64,000 nt of DNA from Mercurialis annua (lineage: Eukaryota; Streptophyta; Magnoliopsida; Malpighiales; Euphorbiaceae). A model generated the notes under the pieces. It was not told where the DNA came from, did not search any database, and was given only the letters and a program-made list of their open reading frames with translations. The stretch is taken from assembly GCF_937616625.2 (NCBI RefSeq), contig NC_065572.1, forward strand, positions 44,791,653 to 44,855,652, given 5' to 3'. This document shows, piece by piece, positions 1-13,200 of the stretch. Every line of letters starts with the position of its first letter. The stretch's first letter is position 1. The position numbers and the translations under genes were made by a program.

Positions 1-1830
1 AACGACGCGTTAAAGAGACTTGAGACGCGACATACTAATCTAGGTGTCACTTTTCACGCACACTTTGCATAATACAACCTAACCATGATTAGGTAATCGG
101 AACGACGCATTAAAGAGACTAGAGACACGACATACTAACTTGTGTGTGTAATATAACCTAACCATGCTTTGGTAATCAGAAAGACGCGTTAAAGAGACTT
201 CAGACGCGACATACTAATCTAGCGTCACTTTTCAGGCACACTTTGCGTAAAATAACCTAACCCTGCTTAAGTAATTAGAACGACACGTTAAAGAGACTTG
301 CGACGCGACATACTAATCTATTGTCACTTTTCACGCACACTTTATGTAATATAACCTAACCATGCTTTGGTAATTTGAACAACGTGTTAGAGAGACTTGT
401 AACGTGACATATAAGTATGGTAATCAAAACGATGCGTTAAAGAGACTTGAGACGCGCCATACTAAACAATCGTCACTTTTTTACGCACACTTTGTGCAAT
501 ATAACTTTACCATGCTTAGGTAATCGTAACCACGCGGTAAAGAGATTTGAGCTGCAATATACTAATATAGCGACACTTTTAACGCGCACTTGGCATTCAT
601 AACATAACTATGCTTTGGTAATCGAAACGATGCGTTAAAGAGAGTTGAGACGCGACATACTAATCTAGCGTCATTTTTCATGCACAGTTTGCGTAATATA
701 ACCTAACCATGCTTACGTAATCGGAACACGAGTTAAAGGGACTTGAGACGCGACATACTAATCTAGCATAACTTTTCACGCAAACTTTTTGTAACATAAC
801 TTAACCACGCGTAGGTAATCGGAACGACGCGTTAATGAGAGTTGAGATGCGATATACTAATCTATTGTCACTTTTCACGCACACTTTGCGTAATATAACC
901 TAACCATGCTTAGGTAATCGGAACGACGCCTTAAAGTGACTAGAGACGCGACATACTAATCTAGCGTCACTTTTCACGCACACTTTCCTTAATATAACCT
1001 AACCATGCTTAGGTAATCAGAACGACGCGTTAGATAGACTTGTGACGCGGCATACTAATCTAGCGTCACTTTTCACGCACAATTTGCGTAATATTACTTA
1101 ACCATGCTTAGGTAATCTAAACGGCGAGTTAAAGAGACTTGAGACGCGACATACTATAATATAGTGTCACTTTTCACGCACACTACCTAACCATGCTTAG
1201 GTAATCGGAACGACGCGTTAAAGAGACTTGTGATACGACACACTAATCTAGTTTCACTTTTCACGCACACTTTGCGTAGTATAATCTAACCATGCTTAGG
1301 TAATTGTAACGACTAGTTAAAGAGACTTAAGAAGCGACACAGTAATCTAGCGTCACTTTTCACACACACTTTGTGTAATATAATATAACCATTCTTTGGT
1401 AATCGGAACACGCGTTAAAGAGACTTGAGACCAAACATACTATTCTAGCGTCACTTTTCACGCACACTTTAAGTAATATAACCTAACCATGCTTAGATAA
1501 TTGGAACAATGGTTAGAGAGGCTTGAGACGCGACATACTAATCTAGCGTCACTTTTCACACACACTTTGTGTAATCTATCTTAACCATACTTAGATAATC
1601 AGAACGACGCGTTAGAGACACTTGTGAGGTGACATATGCATGGTAATCGAAACGATGCGTTAAAAAGACTTGAAACGCGCCATAATAATCTAATGTCACT
1701 TTTCACGCACACTTTGTGTAATGTAACCTAACCATGCTTAGGTAACTGGAATGACTCGTTAAAGAGACTTGAGATGCGACATACTAACATAGCGACAGTT
1801 TTCACGGACACATTGCGTAATATAACCTAA

Positions 1831-4424
1831 CCATATATAGGTAATCAGAACGAGCGTTAAAGAGACTTGAGACGCGACATACTAATCTAGCGTCACTTTT
1901 CACGCACAATTTGCGTAAAATAACCTAACCATGCTTAGGTAATTAGAACGACGCGTTAAAGAGACTTGAGATGCGACATACTAATCAATTGTCACTTTTC
2001 ACGCACATTTTGCGTAATATAACCTAACCATGCTTAGGTAATTGGAACGACATGTTAGAGAGACTTGTAACGTGACATAAGCATGGTAATCAGAACGTCT
2101 TTTCAACTGTCCCTTTTCATGCACAATTGCATAATATACCCTAACCATGCTTAGTTAATCAGAACGACGCGTTAGAAACACTTGAAAAGACGCGTTAAAG
2201 AGACTTGAAACGTGCCACACTTTGCGAAATATAACCTAACCATGCTTAGGTTATCGGAACGACGCGTAAAAGTGACTTGAGACGCGCTACAGTAATTTAG
2301 CGTTACTTTTTACTCACACTTTGCGTGATATAACCTAACCATGCTTAGATAATCAGAACGACTCGTTGAAGAGACTTGAGACGCAACATGCTAATCTAGC
2401 GTCACTATTCACGCACTCTTTGCGTAATATAACATAACCATGCGTAGGTAATCAGAACGACGCGTTAAAGATACCTGAGACGCAACATACTAATCTATTT
2501 TCACTTTTCACGTACACTTTGCATAATATAACCTAACCATCCTTAGGTAATCGGAACGACGTGTTAGAGAGACTTGTGACGGGACATAAGCATGGTAATC
2601 AAAACGACGCGTTAAAGTGACTTTAGACACGACATACTAATCTATGGTCGCTTTTCACGCAAACTTTGCGTAATATAACCTAACCATGCTTAGGTAACCG
2701 GAACGACGCATTAAAGAGAGTTGAGACGCGAGATACTAATCTAGCGTCCCTTTTCAAGCACACTTTGCGTAATATAACCTAACCATCCTTAAGTAATCGG
2801 AACAACGCGTTAGAGAGACTTGTGACGCGACATACTAATCTAGTGTCACTTTTCACGCACACTTTGCCTAATATAGCTCAACCATGCTTAGGTAATCGGC
2901 ACGACGCGTTAGAGAGACTTGTGACGCGACATAAGCATGGTAATCGAAACGACGCGTTATAGAGACTTGAGACTTATCATACTAATCTAGCGTCACTTTT
3001 TACGCTGACTTTGCGTAATATAACCTAACCATGCTTAGGTAATAGGAACAACGAGTTAAAGAGACTTGAGACGCGACATACTAATCTAGCGTCACTATTT
3101 ACGCACACTTTGCATAATCTAACCTAACCATATATAGGTAATCAGAACGAGCGTTAAAGAGACTTGAGACGCGACATACTAATCTAGCGTCACTTTTCAC
3201 GCACAATTTGCGTAAAATAACCTAACCATGCTTAGGTAATTAGAACGACGCGTTAAAGAGACTTGAGATGCGACATACTAATCAATTGTCACTTTTCACG
3301 CACATTTTGCGTAATATAACCTAACCATTCTTAGGTAATTGGAACGACGTGTTAGAGAGACTTGTAACGTGACATAAGCATGGTAATCAGAACGTCTTTT
3401 CAACTGTCCCTTTTCACGCACAATTGCATAATATACCCTAACCATGCTTAGTTAATCAGAACGACGCGTTAGAGACACTTGAAAAGACGCGTTAAAGAGA
3501 CTTGAAACGTGTCACACTTTGCGAAATATAACCTAACAATGCTTAGGTTATCGGAACGACGCGTAAAAGTGACTTGAGACGCGCTACAGTAATTTAGCGT
3601 TACGTTTTACTCACACTTTGCAGGATATAACCTAACCATGCTTAGGTAATCAGAACGACTCGTTGAAGAGACTTGAGACGCAACATGCTAATCTAGCGTC
3701 ACTATTCACGCACTCTTTGCGTAATATAACATAACCATGCGTAGGTAATCAGAACGACGCGTTAAAGATACCTGAGACGCAACATACTAATCTATTTTCA
3801 CTTTTCACGAACACTTTGCATAATATAACCTAACCATCCTTAGGTAATCGGAACGACATGTTAGAGAGACTTGTGACGGGACATAAGCATGGTAATCAAA
3901 ACGACGCGTTAAAGTGACTTTAGACACGACATACTAATCTATGGTCGCTTTTCACGCAAACTTTGCGTAATATAACCTAACCATGCTTAGGTAATCGGAA
4001 CGATCCATTAAAGAGAGTTGAGACGCGACATACTAATCTAGTGTCCCTTTTCAAGCACACTTTGCGTAATATAACCTAACCATGCTTAAGTAATCGGAAC
4101 GACGCGTTAGAGAGACTTGTGACGCGACATACTAATCTAGTGTAACTTTTCACGCACACTTTGCCTAATATAGCTCAACCATGCTTAGGTAATCGGCACC
4201 ACGCGTTAGAGAGACTTGTGACGCGACATAAGCATGGTAATCGAAACGACGCGTTATAGAGACTTGAGACTTATCATACTAATCTAGCGTCACTTTTTAC
4301 GCTGACTTTGCGTAATATAACCTAACCATGCTTAGCTAATCGGAACGACGAGTTAAAGAGACTTGCGACGCGACATACTAATCTAGCGTCACTATTCACG
4401 CACACTTTGCATAATATAACTTAA
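1831..4424 (+). repeat. Tandem pair of a 1297-bp higher-order unit
   Basis: Copy 1 (about 1831-3127) and copy 2 (about 3128-4424) share rare landmarks at a constant 1297-bp offset. These include CCATATATAGGTAATCAGAA at 1831 and 3128, a degenerate monomer reading CAGAACGTCTTTTCAACTGT, the truncated ACACTTGAAAAGACGCG monomer, and the GTGACGGGACATAAGC short monomer. Only scattered single-base differences separate the copies by eye, far fewer than between neighbouring monomers, so this is a recent duplication of a block of about 13 monomers. Confidence 0.9.
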
Positions 4425-4789
4425 CCATGCTTAGGTAATCGGAACAACAAGTTAAAGAGTCTTGAGACGCGACATACTATAATCAAGCATCACTTTTCAC
4501 GCACACTACCTAACTATGCTTAGGCAATCGGAACGACGCGTTAAAGAGACTTGAGACGCGACACACTAATCTAGCTTCACATTTCACGCACACTTTGCGT
4601 AGTATAACCTAACCATTCTTAGGAAATCGGAACGACAAGTTAAAGAGACTTGCGACGCGACAAACTAAACTATTGTCACTTCTTACAAAAAATTTGCGTA
4701 ATATAACCCCAACATTCTTAGGTAATTGGAACGACGTGTTTGAGAGACTTGTAACATGACATAAACATGGTAATCGAAACGACGCGTTA

Positions 4790-6760
4790 AAGAGACTTGA
4801 GACATGTCATACTAATCTAGCGTCATTTTTTACGCACACTTAGCGTAATATAACCTAACTATGCTTAGGTAATCGTAACAACACGTTAAAGAGACTTGTG
4901 ACGCGATATACTAATATAGGGACACTTTTAACGCGCACTTGGCATAATATAACATAGCCATGCTTTGGTAATTGGAACGACGCGTTAAAGAGACTTGAAA
5001 CACGACATACTAATATAGCGTCACTTTTCACGCACACTCTGCGTAATATTACCTAACCATGCTTAGGTAATCGGAACACGCGTTAAAGGGACTTGAGACT
5101 CGACATACTAATCTAGTGTCACTTTTCACGCACACTTTGTGTAATATAACCTAACCATGCTTAGGTAATCAAAACAACGCGTTAAAGGGACTTGAGACGC
5201 GACATACTAATTTAGGGTCACTTTTCACGCACACTTTTTGTAATATAACCTTACCATGCTTAGGTAATCGGAACGAGACTTGTGACGCGATATATTAATA
5301 TAGAGTCACATTTCACGCACTCTTTGTGTAATATAACCTAACCATGCTTTGGTAATCGGAACAACGAGTTAAAGAGTCTTGAGACGCAACATAAGCATGG
5401 TAATCAAAACGACGCGTTAAAAAGACTTGAGACCCGCCATACTAATCTAGCGTCACTTTTTACACAGACTTTGCGTAATATAACCTAACCATGCTTAGGT
5501 AATCGGAACGAGGTGTTAAAGAGACTTGTGACGTGACATAAGCATGGTAATCAAAACGACGCGTTAAAGAGACTTGAGACGTGCCATACTAATCTAGCGT
5601 CATTGTTTACGCACACTTAGCGTAATATAACCTAACTATGCTTAGGTAATCGTAACAACGCGTTAAAGAGACTTGTGACGCGACATACTAATCTAGTAAC
5701 ACTTTTAACGCGCACTTGGCATAATATAACATAGCCATGCTTTGGTATTCGGAACGACGCGTTAAAGAGACTTGTGACGCGACATAAGAATGGTAATCGA
5801 ACGACGCGTTAGAGAAACTTGTGACGCGACATACTAATCTAGCGTCACTTTTCACGCACACTTTACATAATATAACTCAACCATGCTTAGGTAATCAAAA
5901 CGACACCGTTAGAGAGACTTGTGACGTGACATAAGCATGGTAATCGAAAAGACGCGTTAAAGACACTTATAACGCGCCATGCTAATCTAGCGTCACTTTT
6001 TACGCTTACTTTGCGTAATATAACCTAACCATGCTTAGGTAATCGGAACGACGAGTTAAAGAGACTTGAGATTCGACATACTAATCTAGCGTCACTTTTC
6101 ACGCACATTTTGCGTAATATAACTTAACAATGCTTAGGTAATCGTAACGACGAGTTAAAGAGTCTTGAGACGCGACATACTATAATCTAACGTCACTTTT
6201 CACTCACACTACCTAACCATGCCTAGGTAATCAGAACGACGTGTTAAAGAGACTTGAGACGCGACACACTAATCTAGCTTCACTTTTAATGACGTAGTAT
6301 AGCCTAACCATGCTTAGGTAATTAGAATGACGCGTTAATAAGACTTGAGACGCGACATAGTAATCTAGCGTCACTTTTCATGCACACTTTGTGTAATATA
6401 ACCTAACCATGTAAGTAATTGGAACGACGTGTTAAAGAGACTTGTAACGTGACATAAGCATGGTAATCAAAACGACGCGTTAAAGAGACTTGAGACGTGC
6501 CATACTAATCTAGCGTCATTTTGTACGCACACTTAGCGTAATATAACCTAACTATGCTTAGGTAATCGTAACAACGCGTTAAAGAGACTTGTGACACCAC
6601 ATACTAATCTGGTAACACTTTTAACGCACACTTGGCATAATATAACATAACCATGCTTTGGTATTCGGAACGACGCGTTAAAGAGACTTGTAACGCGACA
6701 TAAGAATGGTAATCGAACGACGCGTTAGAGAAACTTGTGACGCGACGTACTAATCTAGCG
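4790..6760 (+). repeat. Higher-order repeat with about 0.78-0.92 kb spacing
   Basis: The ordered monomer set GCACACTTAGCGTAATATAA, then TAATCGTAACAACGCG, then AACGCGCACTTGGCATAATA recurs with its first landmark at 4834, 5611 and 6527 (offsets 777 and 916). In the last two copies it is followed by the short monomer GACATAAGAATGGTAATCG. The same TTGGC-containing subfamily appears near 590, 54570, 58240 and 60310. Confidence 0.75.
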
Positions 6761-7599
6761 TCACTTTTCACGCACACTTTACGTAATATAACTCAACCAT
6801 GCTTAGGTAATCAGAATGACGCGTTAGAGAGACTTGTGACGCAACATAAGTATGGTAGTCGAAAAGACGCGTTAAAGAGACTTATGACGCGCCATACAAA
6901 TCTTGCGTCACGTATTACGCTGACTTTGCGTAGTATAACCTAACCATGCTTAGGTAATCAGAACGACGAGCTAAAGAGACTTGAGACGCGACATACTAAT
7001 TTAGCGTCACTTTTCATGCACACTTTGCGTAATATAACTACATCATGCTTAGGTAATCGGAACGACGAGTAAAAGAGACTTGAGACGCGACATACTAATC
7101 TAACGTTACTTTTCACGCACACTACCTAACCATGCTTAGGTAATCGGAACGACGCGTTAAAGAGACTTGAGACGCGACACACTAATCTAGCGTCACTTTT
7201 CACACACACTTTGTGTAATACAACCTAACCATGCTTAGGTAATCGAAACGACGCGTTAAAGAGACTTGAGACGCGACATACTAATCTAGCGTCACTTTTC
7301 ACCCACACTTTACGTAATATAACTAAACCATGCTTAGGTAATCAGAACGATGAGTTAAAGAGACTTGAGACGCGACATACTAGTCAATCGTTACTTTTCA
7401 CGCACACTACCTAACCATGCTTAGGTAATCGGAACAACGTGTTAAAGAGACTTGAGACGAAACACACTAATCTAGCTTCACTTTTCACGTAAACTTTGCG
7501 TAGTATAACCTAACCATGCTTAGGAAATCAGAACGACTCGTGAAAGAGACTTCAGATGTGACATACTAATCAATCACGCACACTTTGTGTAATATAACC

Positions 7600-10290
7600 T
7601 AACCATGCTTATATAATCGGAACACTCGTTAAAGAGACTTGAGACGGGACATACTAATCTAGCGTCACTTTTCACGCACACTTTGCGTAATATAACCAAA
7701 CAATGCTTAGATAATCGGAACGACACGTTAAAGAGACTTGAGACACGACATACTAATCTAGCGTAACTTTTCATGCACACTTTGGTTAAAATAACCTAAC
7801 CATGCTTAGGTAATCGGAACGACGCGTTAAAGATACTTAGGACGCGCCATACTAATCTAACGTCACTTTTCGAGCACACTTTGCGTAATACAACCTAACC
7901 ATGCTTAGGTAATTGGAACGACGCATTAAAGAGACTTGAGACGCGCCATACTAATCTAACGTCACTTTTTACTCATACTTTGCGTAATATAAACTAACCA
8001 TGCTTAGGTTATCATAACGAAAGCGTTAAAGAGACTTGAGACGCGACATACTAATCTAGCGTCACTTTTCACGCAAACTCTGCGTTATATAATCTAACCA
8101 TTCTTAGGAAATCGGAACGACGCGTTAAAGAGACTTTAGTAGCGTCATTCTAATCTAGCGTCACTTTTCACGCACACTTTACGTAATATAACCTAAACAT
8201 GCTTATGTAATCGGAATATGCATTAAAGAGACTTGAGGCGCGACATACTAATCTTGCATCACTTTTCACACACAGTTTGCGTTAAAAAACATAATCATTC
8301 CTAGGTAATCGGAACGACGCGTTAAAGAGACTTAAGACGCGACATATTAATTGATTGTCACTTTTCACGCACACTTTGCGTAATATAACCTAACCATGCT
8401 TAGGTAATCCGAACGACGCGTTAAAGATACTTGTGACCCGACATAAGCACAGTAATCGAAACGACGCGTTAAAGAGAGTTGAAACGCGCCATACTAATCT
8501 AGAGTCACTTTTTACGCACGCTTTGTGAAATATAACCTAACCATGCTTAGGTAATTGGAACGACGCGTTAAAAAGACTTGAGACGTGACATACTAATCTT
8601 GCCGTTACTTTTCACGCACACTTTGCGTAATATAACCTAACTACGCTTAGGTAATCAGAACGACGTGTTAAAGGGACTTGAGACGCGACATACTAATCTA
8701 GCGTCACTTTTCAGGCACACTTTGCGTGAAATAACCTAACCATGCTTAGGTAATCTGAACGACACGTTAAAGAGACTTGAGAGGCGACATACTAATCTAT
8801 GGTCACTTTTCACGCAACCTTTGCGAAATATAACCTAACCATACTTAGGTTATCGGAACGACGCATTACTTGAGACGTGACATACTTATCTAGCGTCACT
8901 TTTCACGCACACTTTGCGTAATATAACCTAACCATGCTTAGGTAATGAGAACGACGCGTTTGAGAGACTTGAGACGCGATATAATCATGGTAATCAAAAC
9001 AACGCGTTACAGAGACTTGAGACACGCCATACTAATTTAGCGTCACTTTTCCCGCACACTTTGCGTAATATAGCCTAATGATGCTTAGGTAATCGAAATG
9101 ACGCGTTAGAGAGACTTGTGACGTGAGATACTAATCTAGCGTAACTTTTCACGCACACGTAACGTAATATAACTCAACCGTTTTAGGTAATCCGAACGAC
9201 GCGTTAGAGAGACTTGTGACGCGACATAAGCATGGTAATCAAAATGATGCGTTAAAGAGACTTGAGACGCGCCATACTAATCTAGCGTCACGTTTTACGC
9301 AGACTTTGCGTAATATAACCTAAGCATGGAGACTTGAGAGGCGACATACTAATCTAGCGTCACTTTTCACGCACACTTTGCGTAATATAACTAAATCATG
9401 GTTAGGTAATCGGAACGACGCGTTAAAGAGACTTGAGACGCAACACATTAATCTAGCGTCACTTTTCACGCACACTTTGCGTAGTATAACCTAACCATGC
9501 TTAGGTAATCGGAACGACGCGTTAAAGAGACTTCAGATGTGACATACTAATCTAGCATCACTTTTCACGCACACTTTGTGTAATATAATCTAACCATGCT
9601 TAGATAATCGGAACACGCGTTAAAGAGACTTGAGACGTGACATACTAATCTAGCGTCACTTTTCACGCAAACTTTGCGTAATATATAACCTAACCATGCT
9701 TAGATAATCGGAACAACACGTTAAAGAGACTTGAGCACGACATACTAATCTAGCGTAACTATTCCCTCACACTTTGCCTAAAATAACCTAACCATGCATA
9801 GGTAATCGGAACGACGCGTTAAGGAGAGTCTTAGGACGCGCCATACTAATCTAACGTTACTTTTTTAGCACACTTTGTGTAATACAACCTAACCATGCTT
9901 AGGTAATCGAAACGACGCGTTAAAGAGACTTGAGACGCGCCATACTAATCTAGCGTCACGTTTTACGCAGACTTCGCGTAATATAACCTAACCATGCTTA
10001 GGTTATCGGAACTACGCGTTAAAGAGACTTGAGACGCGACATACTAATCTAGCGTCACTTTTCACGCAAACTTTGCATAATATAATCTAACCATGCTTAG
10101 GAAATCGGAACGATGCGTTACAGAGACTTTAGTAGCGTCATTCTAATCTAGCGTCACTTTTCACGCACACTTTACGTAATATAACCTAAACATGCTTAGT
10201 TAATCGGAATACGCATTAAAGAGACTTGAGGCGCGACCTACTAATCTAGCATCACTTTTCACGCACAGTTTGCGTAAAATAACCTAACCA
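7600..10290 (+). repeat. Higher-order repeat with about 1.99-kb spacing
   Basis: Distinctive monomers at 8010-8300 (including ACTTTAGTAGCGTCATTC and CATTAAAGAGACTTGAGGCG) recur at about 9995-10290. The preceding monomers with TTAGGACGCGCCATAC recur at about 7825 and 9830. The offset is close to 1990 bp, about twenty monomers. The same landmark order is found reverse-complemented just past the strand switch, at about 11310-11990. Confidence 0.75.
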
Positions 10291-13200
10291 TGCTTATGTC
10301 GCGTCTCAAGTCTCTCTAATGTGTCGTTCCGATTACCTAAGCATGGTTAGGTTTATGCAAAGTGTATGTGAAAAGTGATGCTAGATTAGTATGTCGCGTC
10401 TCAAGTCCCTTTAATGCGTCGTTCTAATTACCTAAGCAAGGTTAGGTTATATTACGCAAAGTCTGCGTAAAAAGTTACGCTAGATCAGTATGGCGTGTCT
10501 CAAGTCTCTGTAAAGCGTTGTTTTGATTACCATGCTTATATCGCGTCTCAAGTCTCTCAAACACGTCGTTCCGATTATCTAAGCATGGTTAGGTTATATT
10601 ACGCAAAGTGCGCGTGAAAAGAGACGCTAGATTAGTATGTCGCGTCTCAAGTCTCTTTAATTCGTCGTTCCGATAACCTAAGCATGGTTAGGTTATATTA
10701 CACAAAGTGTGCGTGAAATGTGACCATAGATTAGTATGTCGCATCTCAAGTCTCTTTAACGTGTTGTTCCGATTACCTAAGCATGGTTAGGTTATTTTAC
10801 GCAAAGTGTGCGTGAAAAGTGACGCTAGATTAGTATGTCGCGTCTCAAGTCCCTTTCACTTGTCATTCTAATTACCTAAGCATGGTTAGGTTATATTACG
10901 CAAAGTGTGCGTGATAAAAGTGTCGCTAGATTAGTATGTCGCGTTACAAGTCTCTTTAACGTGTTACGATTACCTAAGCATGGTTAAGTTATATTATGCA
11001 AAGTGTGCGTGAAAAGTGACGACAAGATTAGTTTGTCACATCTCAAGTCTTTTTCACGCGTCGTTCCGATTACCTAAGCATGGTTAGGTTATATTTCGCA
11101 AAGCGTGCGTAAAAAGTGACTCTAGATTAGTATGGCGCGTTTCAAGTCTCTTTAACTCGTCGTTTCGATTACTGTGCATATGTTGCGTCGCAAGTGTCTC
11201 TAACGCGTCGTTCGAATTACCTAAGCATGGTTAGGTTATATTACGCAAAGTGTGCGTGAAAAGTGACAATCAATTACTATGTCGCGTATCAAGTCTCTTT
11301 AACGCGTCTTAGGTTATTTTACGCAAACTGTGCGTGAAAAGTGAGGCTAGATTAGTATGTCGTGCCTTATGTCTCATTAATGCGTATTCCGATTACCTAA
11401 GAATGTTTAGGTTATATTACTTAAAGTGTGCGTGAAAAGTGACGCTAGATTAGAATGACACTACTAAATTCTCTTTAACGCATCGTTCCGATTTCCTAAG
11501 CATGGTTAGATTATATTACGCAAAGTTTGCGTGAAAAGTGACGCTAGATTAGTATGCCGCGTCTCAAGTCTTTTTAACGCGTCGTTCCGATAACATAAGC
11601 ATTGTTAGGTTATATTACGTAAATTCTGCGTAAAAAGTGACGCTAGATTAGTATGGCGCGCCTCAAGTCTCTTTAACACTTCGTTTCAATTACCTAAGCA
11701 TGGTTAGGTTGTATTACGCAAAGTGTGCTCCAAAAGTGACGTTTGATTAGTATGGCGCGTCCTAAAACTCTCCTTAACGCGTCATTCCGATTACCTAAGC
11801 ATGGTTAGGTTATTTTAGGCAAAGTGTGCATGAAAAGTTACGCTAGATTAGTATGTCGTGTCTCAAGTCTCTTTAACGTGTCGTTCCGATTATCTAAGCA
11901 TGGTTAGGTTATATTACGCAAAGTGTGCGTGAAAAGTGACGCTAGATTAGTATGTCATGTCTCAAGTCTCTTTAACGCGTGTTCCGATTACCTAAGCATG
12001 GTTAGGTTATATAACGCAAGATTAGTATGTCGCGTCACAAGTCTCTCTAACGCGTCGTTCCGATTACATAAGCCTGCTTAGTATTACGCAAAGTGTGCGT
12101 GAAAAGTAAAAGTAGATTAGTATGTCGCATCTCAAGTCTCTTTAACGCGCCGTTCCGATTATCTAAGCATGGTTAGGTTATATTACGCAATGACTGCGTG
12201 AAAAGTGACGCTAGATTAGTATGTCGCGTCTCAAGTCTCTTTAAATCGTCGTTCCGATAACCCAAGAATTGTTAGGTTATAGTACGCAAAGTTTGCGAGA
12301 AACGTAATGCTAGATTAGTATGTCGCGTCTCAAGTATCTTTAACGCGTCGTTCCGACTACCTAAGCACGGTTAGGTTATATTACAAAAAGTGTGCGTAAA
12401 AAGTGACGCTAGATGAGATTGGCGTTTCTTAAGTCTCTCTAAAGCGTCGTTCTGATTACCTAAGCATGTTTATGTTATATTTTGCAAAGTCTGCGTGAAA
12501 AGTGACGCTAGATTAGTATGTTTCGTCTCAAGTCTCTTTAACACGTCGTTTCGATTACCATGATTATCTCGCGTCACAATTCTCTTTAACGCGTCGTTCC
12601 GATTACCTAAGCATGGTAAGGTTTTATTTCGCAAGGTGTGCGTAAAAAGTGACGCTATATTAGTATGTCGCGTCATAAGTCTCTCTAACGCGTCGTTCCG
12701 ATTACCTAATCAAGGTTAGGTTATAGTACACAAAATGTGCGTTAAAAGTAACAATATATTAGTATGTCGTGTCTCAAGTCTCTTTAAACCGTCGTTCCGA
12801 TTACCTAAGCATGTTTAGGTTATATTACGTAATGCGTGCGTAAAAAGTAACGCTAAATTAGTATGGTGCGTATCAAGTCTATTTAACGCGTTGTTTCGAT
12901 TACCATGCCTATGTCGCGTCACAAGTCTCTCTAACGCGTTGTTCTGATTACCTAAGCATGGTTTGGTTATATTATGCAAAGTGTGCATTAAACGTGATGC
13001 TAGATTAGTATGTCGCAATTCTCTTTAACGTGTTTTTCCGATTACCTAAGGGTTATGTTATACTGGCAAAGCGTGCAAGAAAAGTGACGCTAGATTAGTA
13101 TGTCGCATCTCAAGTCTGTTTAACGCGTCGTTTCGATTACCTCTAAGCATGGTTAGGATATATTACGCAAAGTGTGTCTGAAAAGTGACGCTAGATAGGT

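Larger units (their letters stand above)
1..10297 (+). repeat. 99-bp satellite array, plus orientation (block 1)
   Basis: Uninterrupted tandem copies of a 99-bp monomer starting AACGACGCGTTAAAGAGACT, continuing through GACGCGACATACTAATCTAG, CGTCACTTTTCACGCACACT and TTGCGTAATATAACCTAACC, and ending CATGCTTAGGTAATCGG. Copies are diverged by point changes and small indels. 47-bp short monomers are scattered among them. The block holds several higher-order repeats: a near-identical 1297-bp tandem pair (1831-4424), a set at about 0.78-0.92 kb spacing (4800-6750) and a set at about 1.99 kb spacing (7600-10290). It stops at about 10297, where the text changes from ...AACCATGCTTA to TGTCGCGTCTCAAG, the opposite strand. 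I see no gene in it; short reading frames are satellite frames. Confidence 0.97.

Noticed and set aside
6737..6943. 60-84-residue open frames on both strands throughout the satellite (for example 6737-6943, 35685-35939, 49186-49515)
   Set aside because: All are the same satellite frames extended by chance loss of the consensus TAA. They have no start context, and mirror versions exist on the other strand.
1..10297. CRISPR-like regular repeats
   Set aside because: There are no unique spacers between repeats; whole monomers are tandem and diverged, and the inserts are plant elements.
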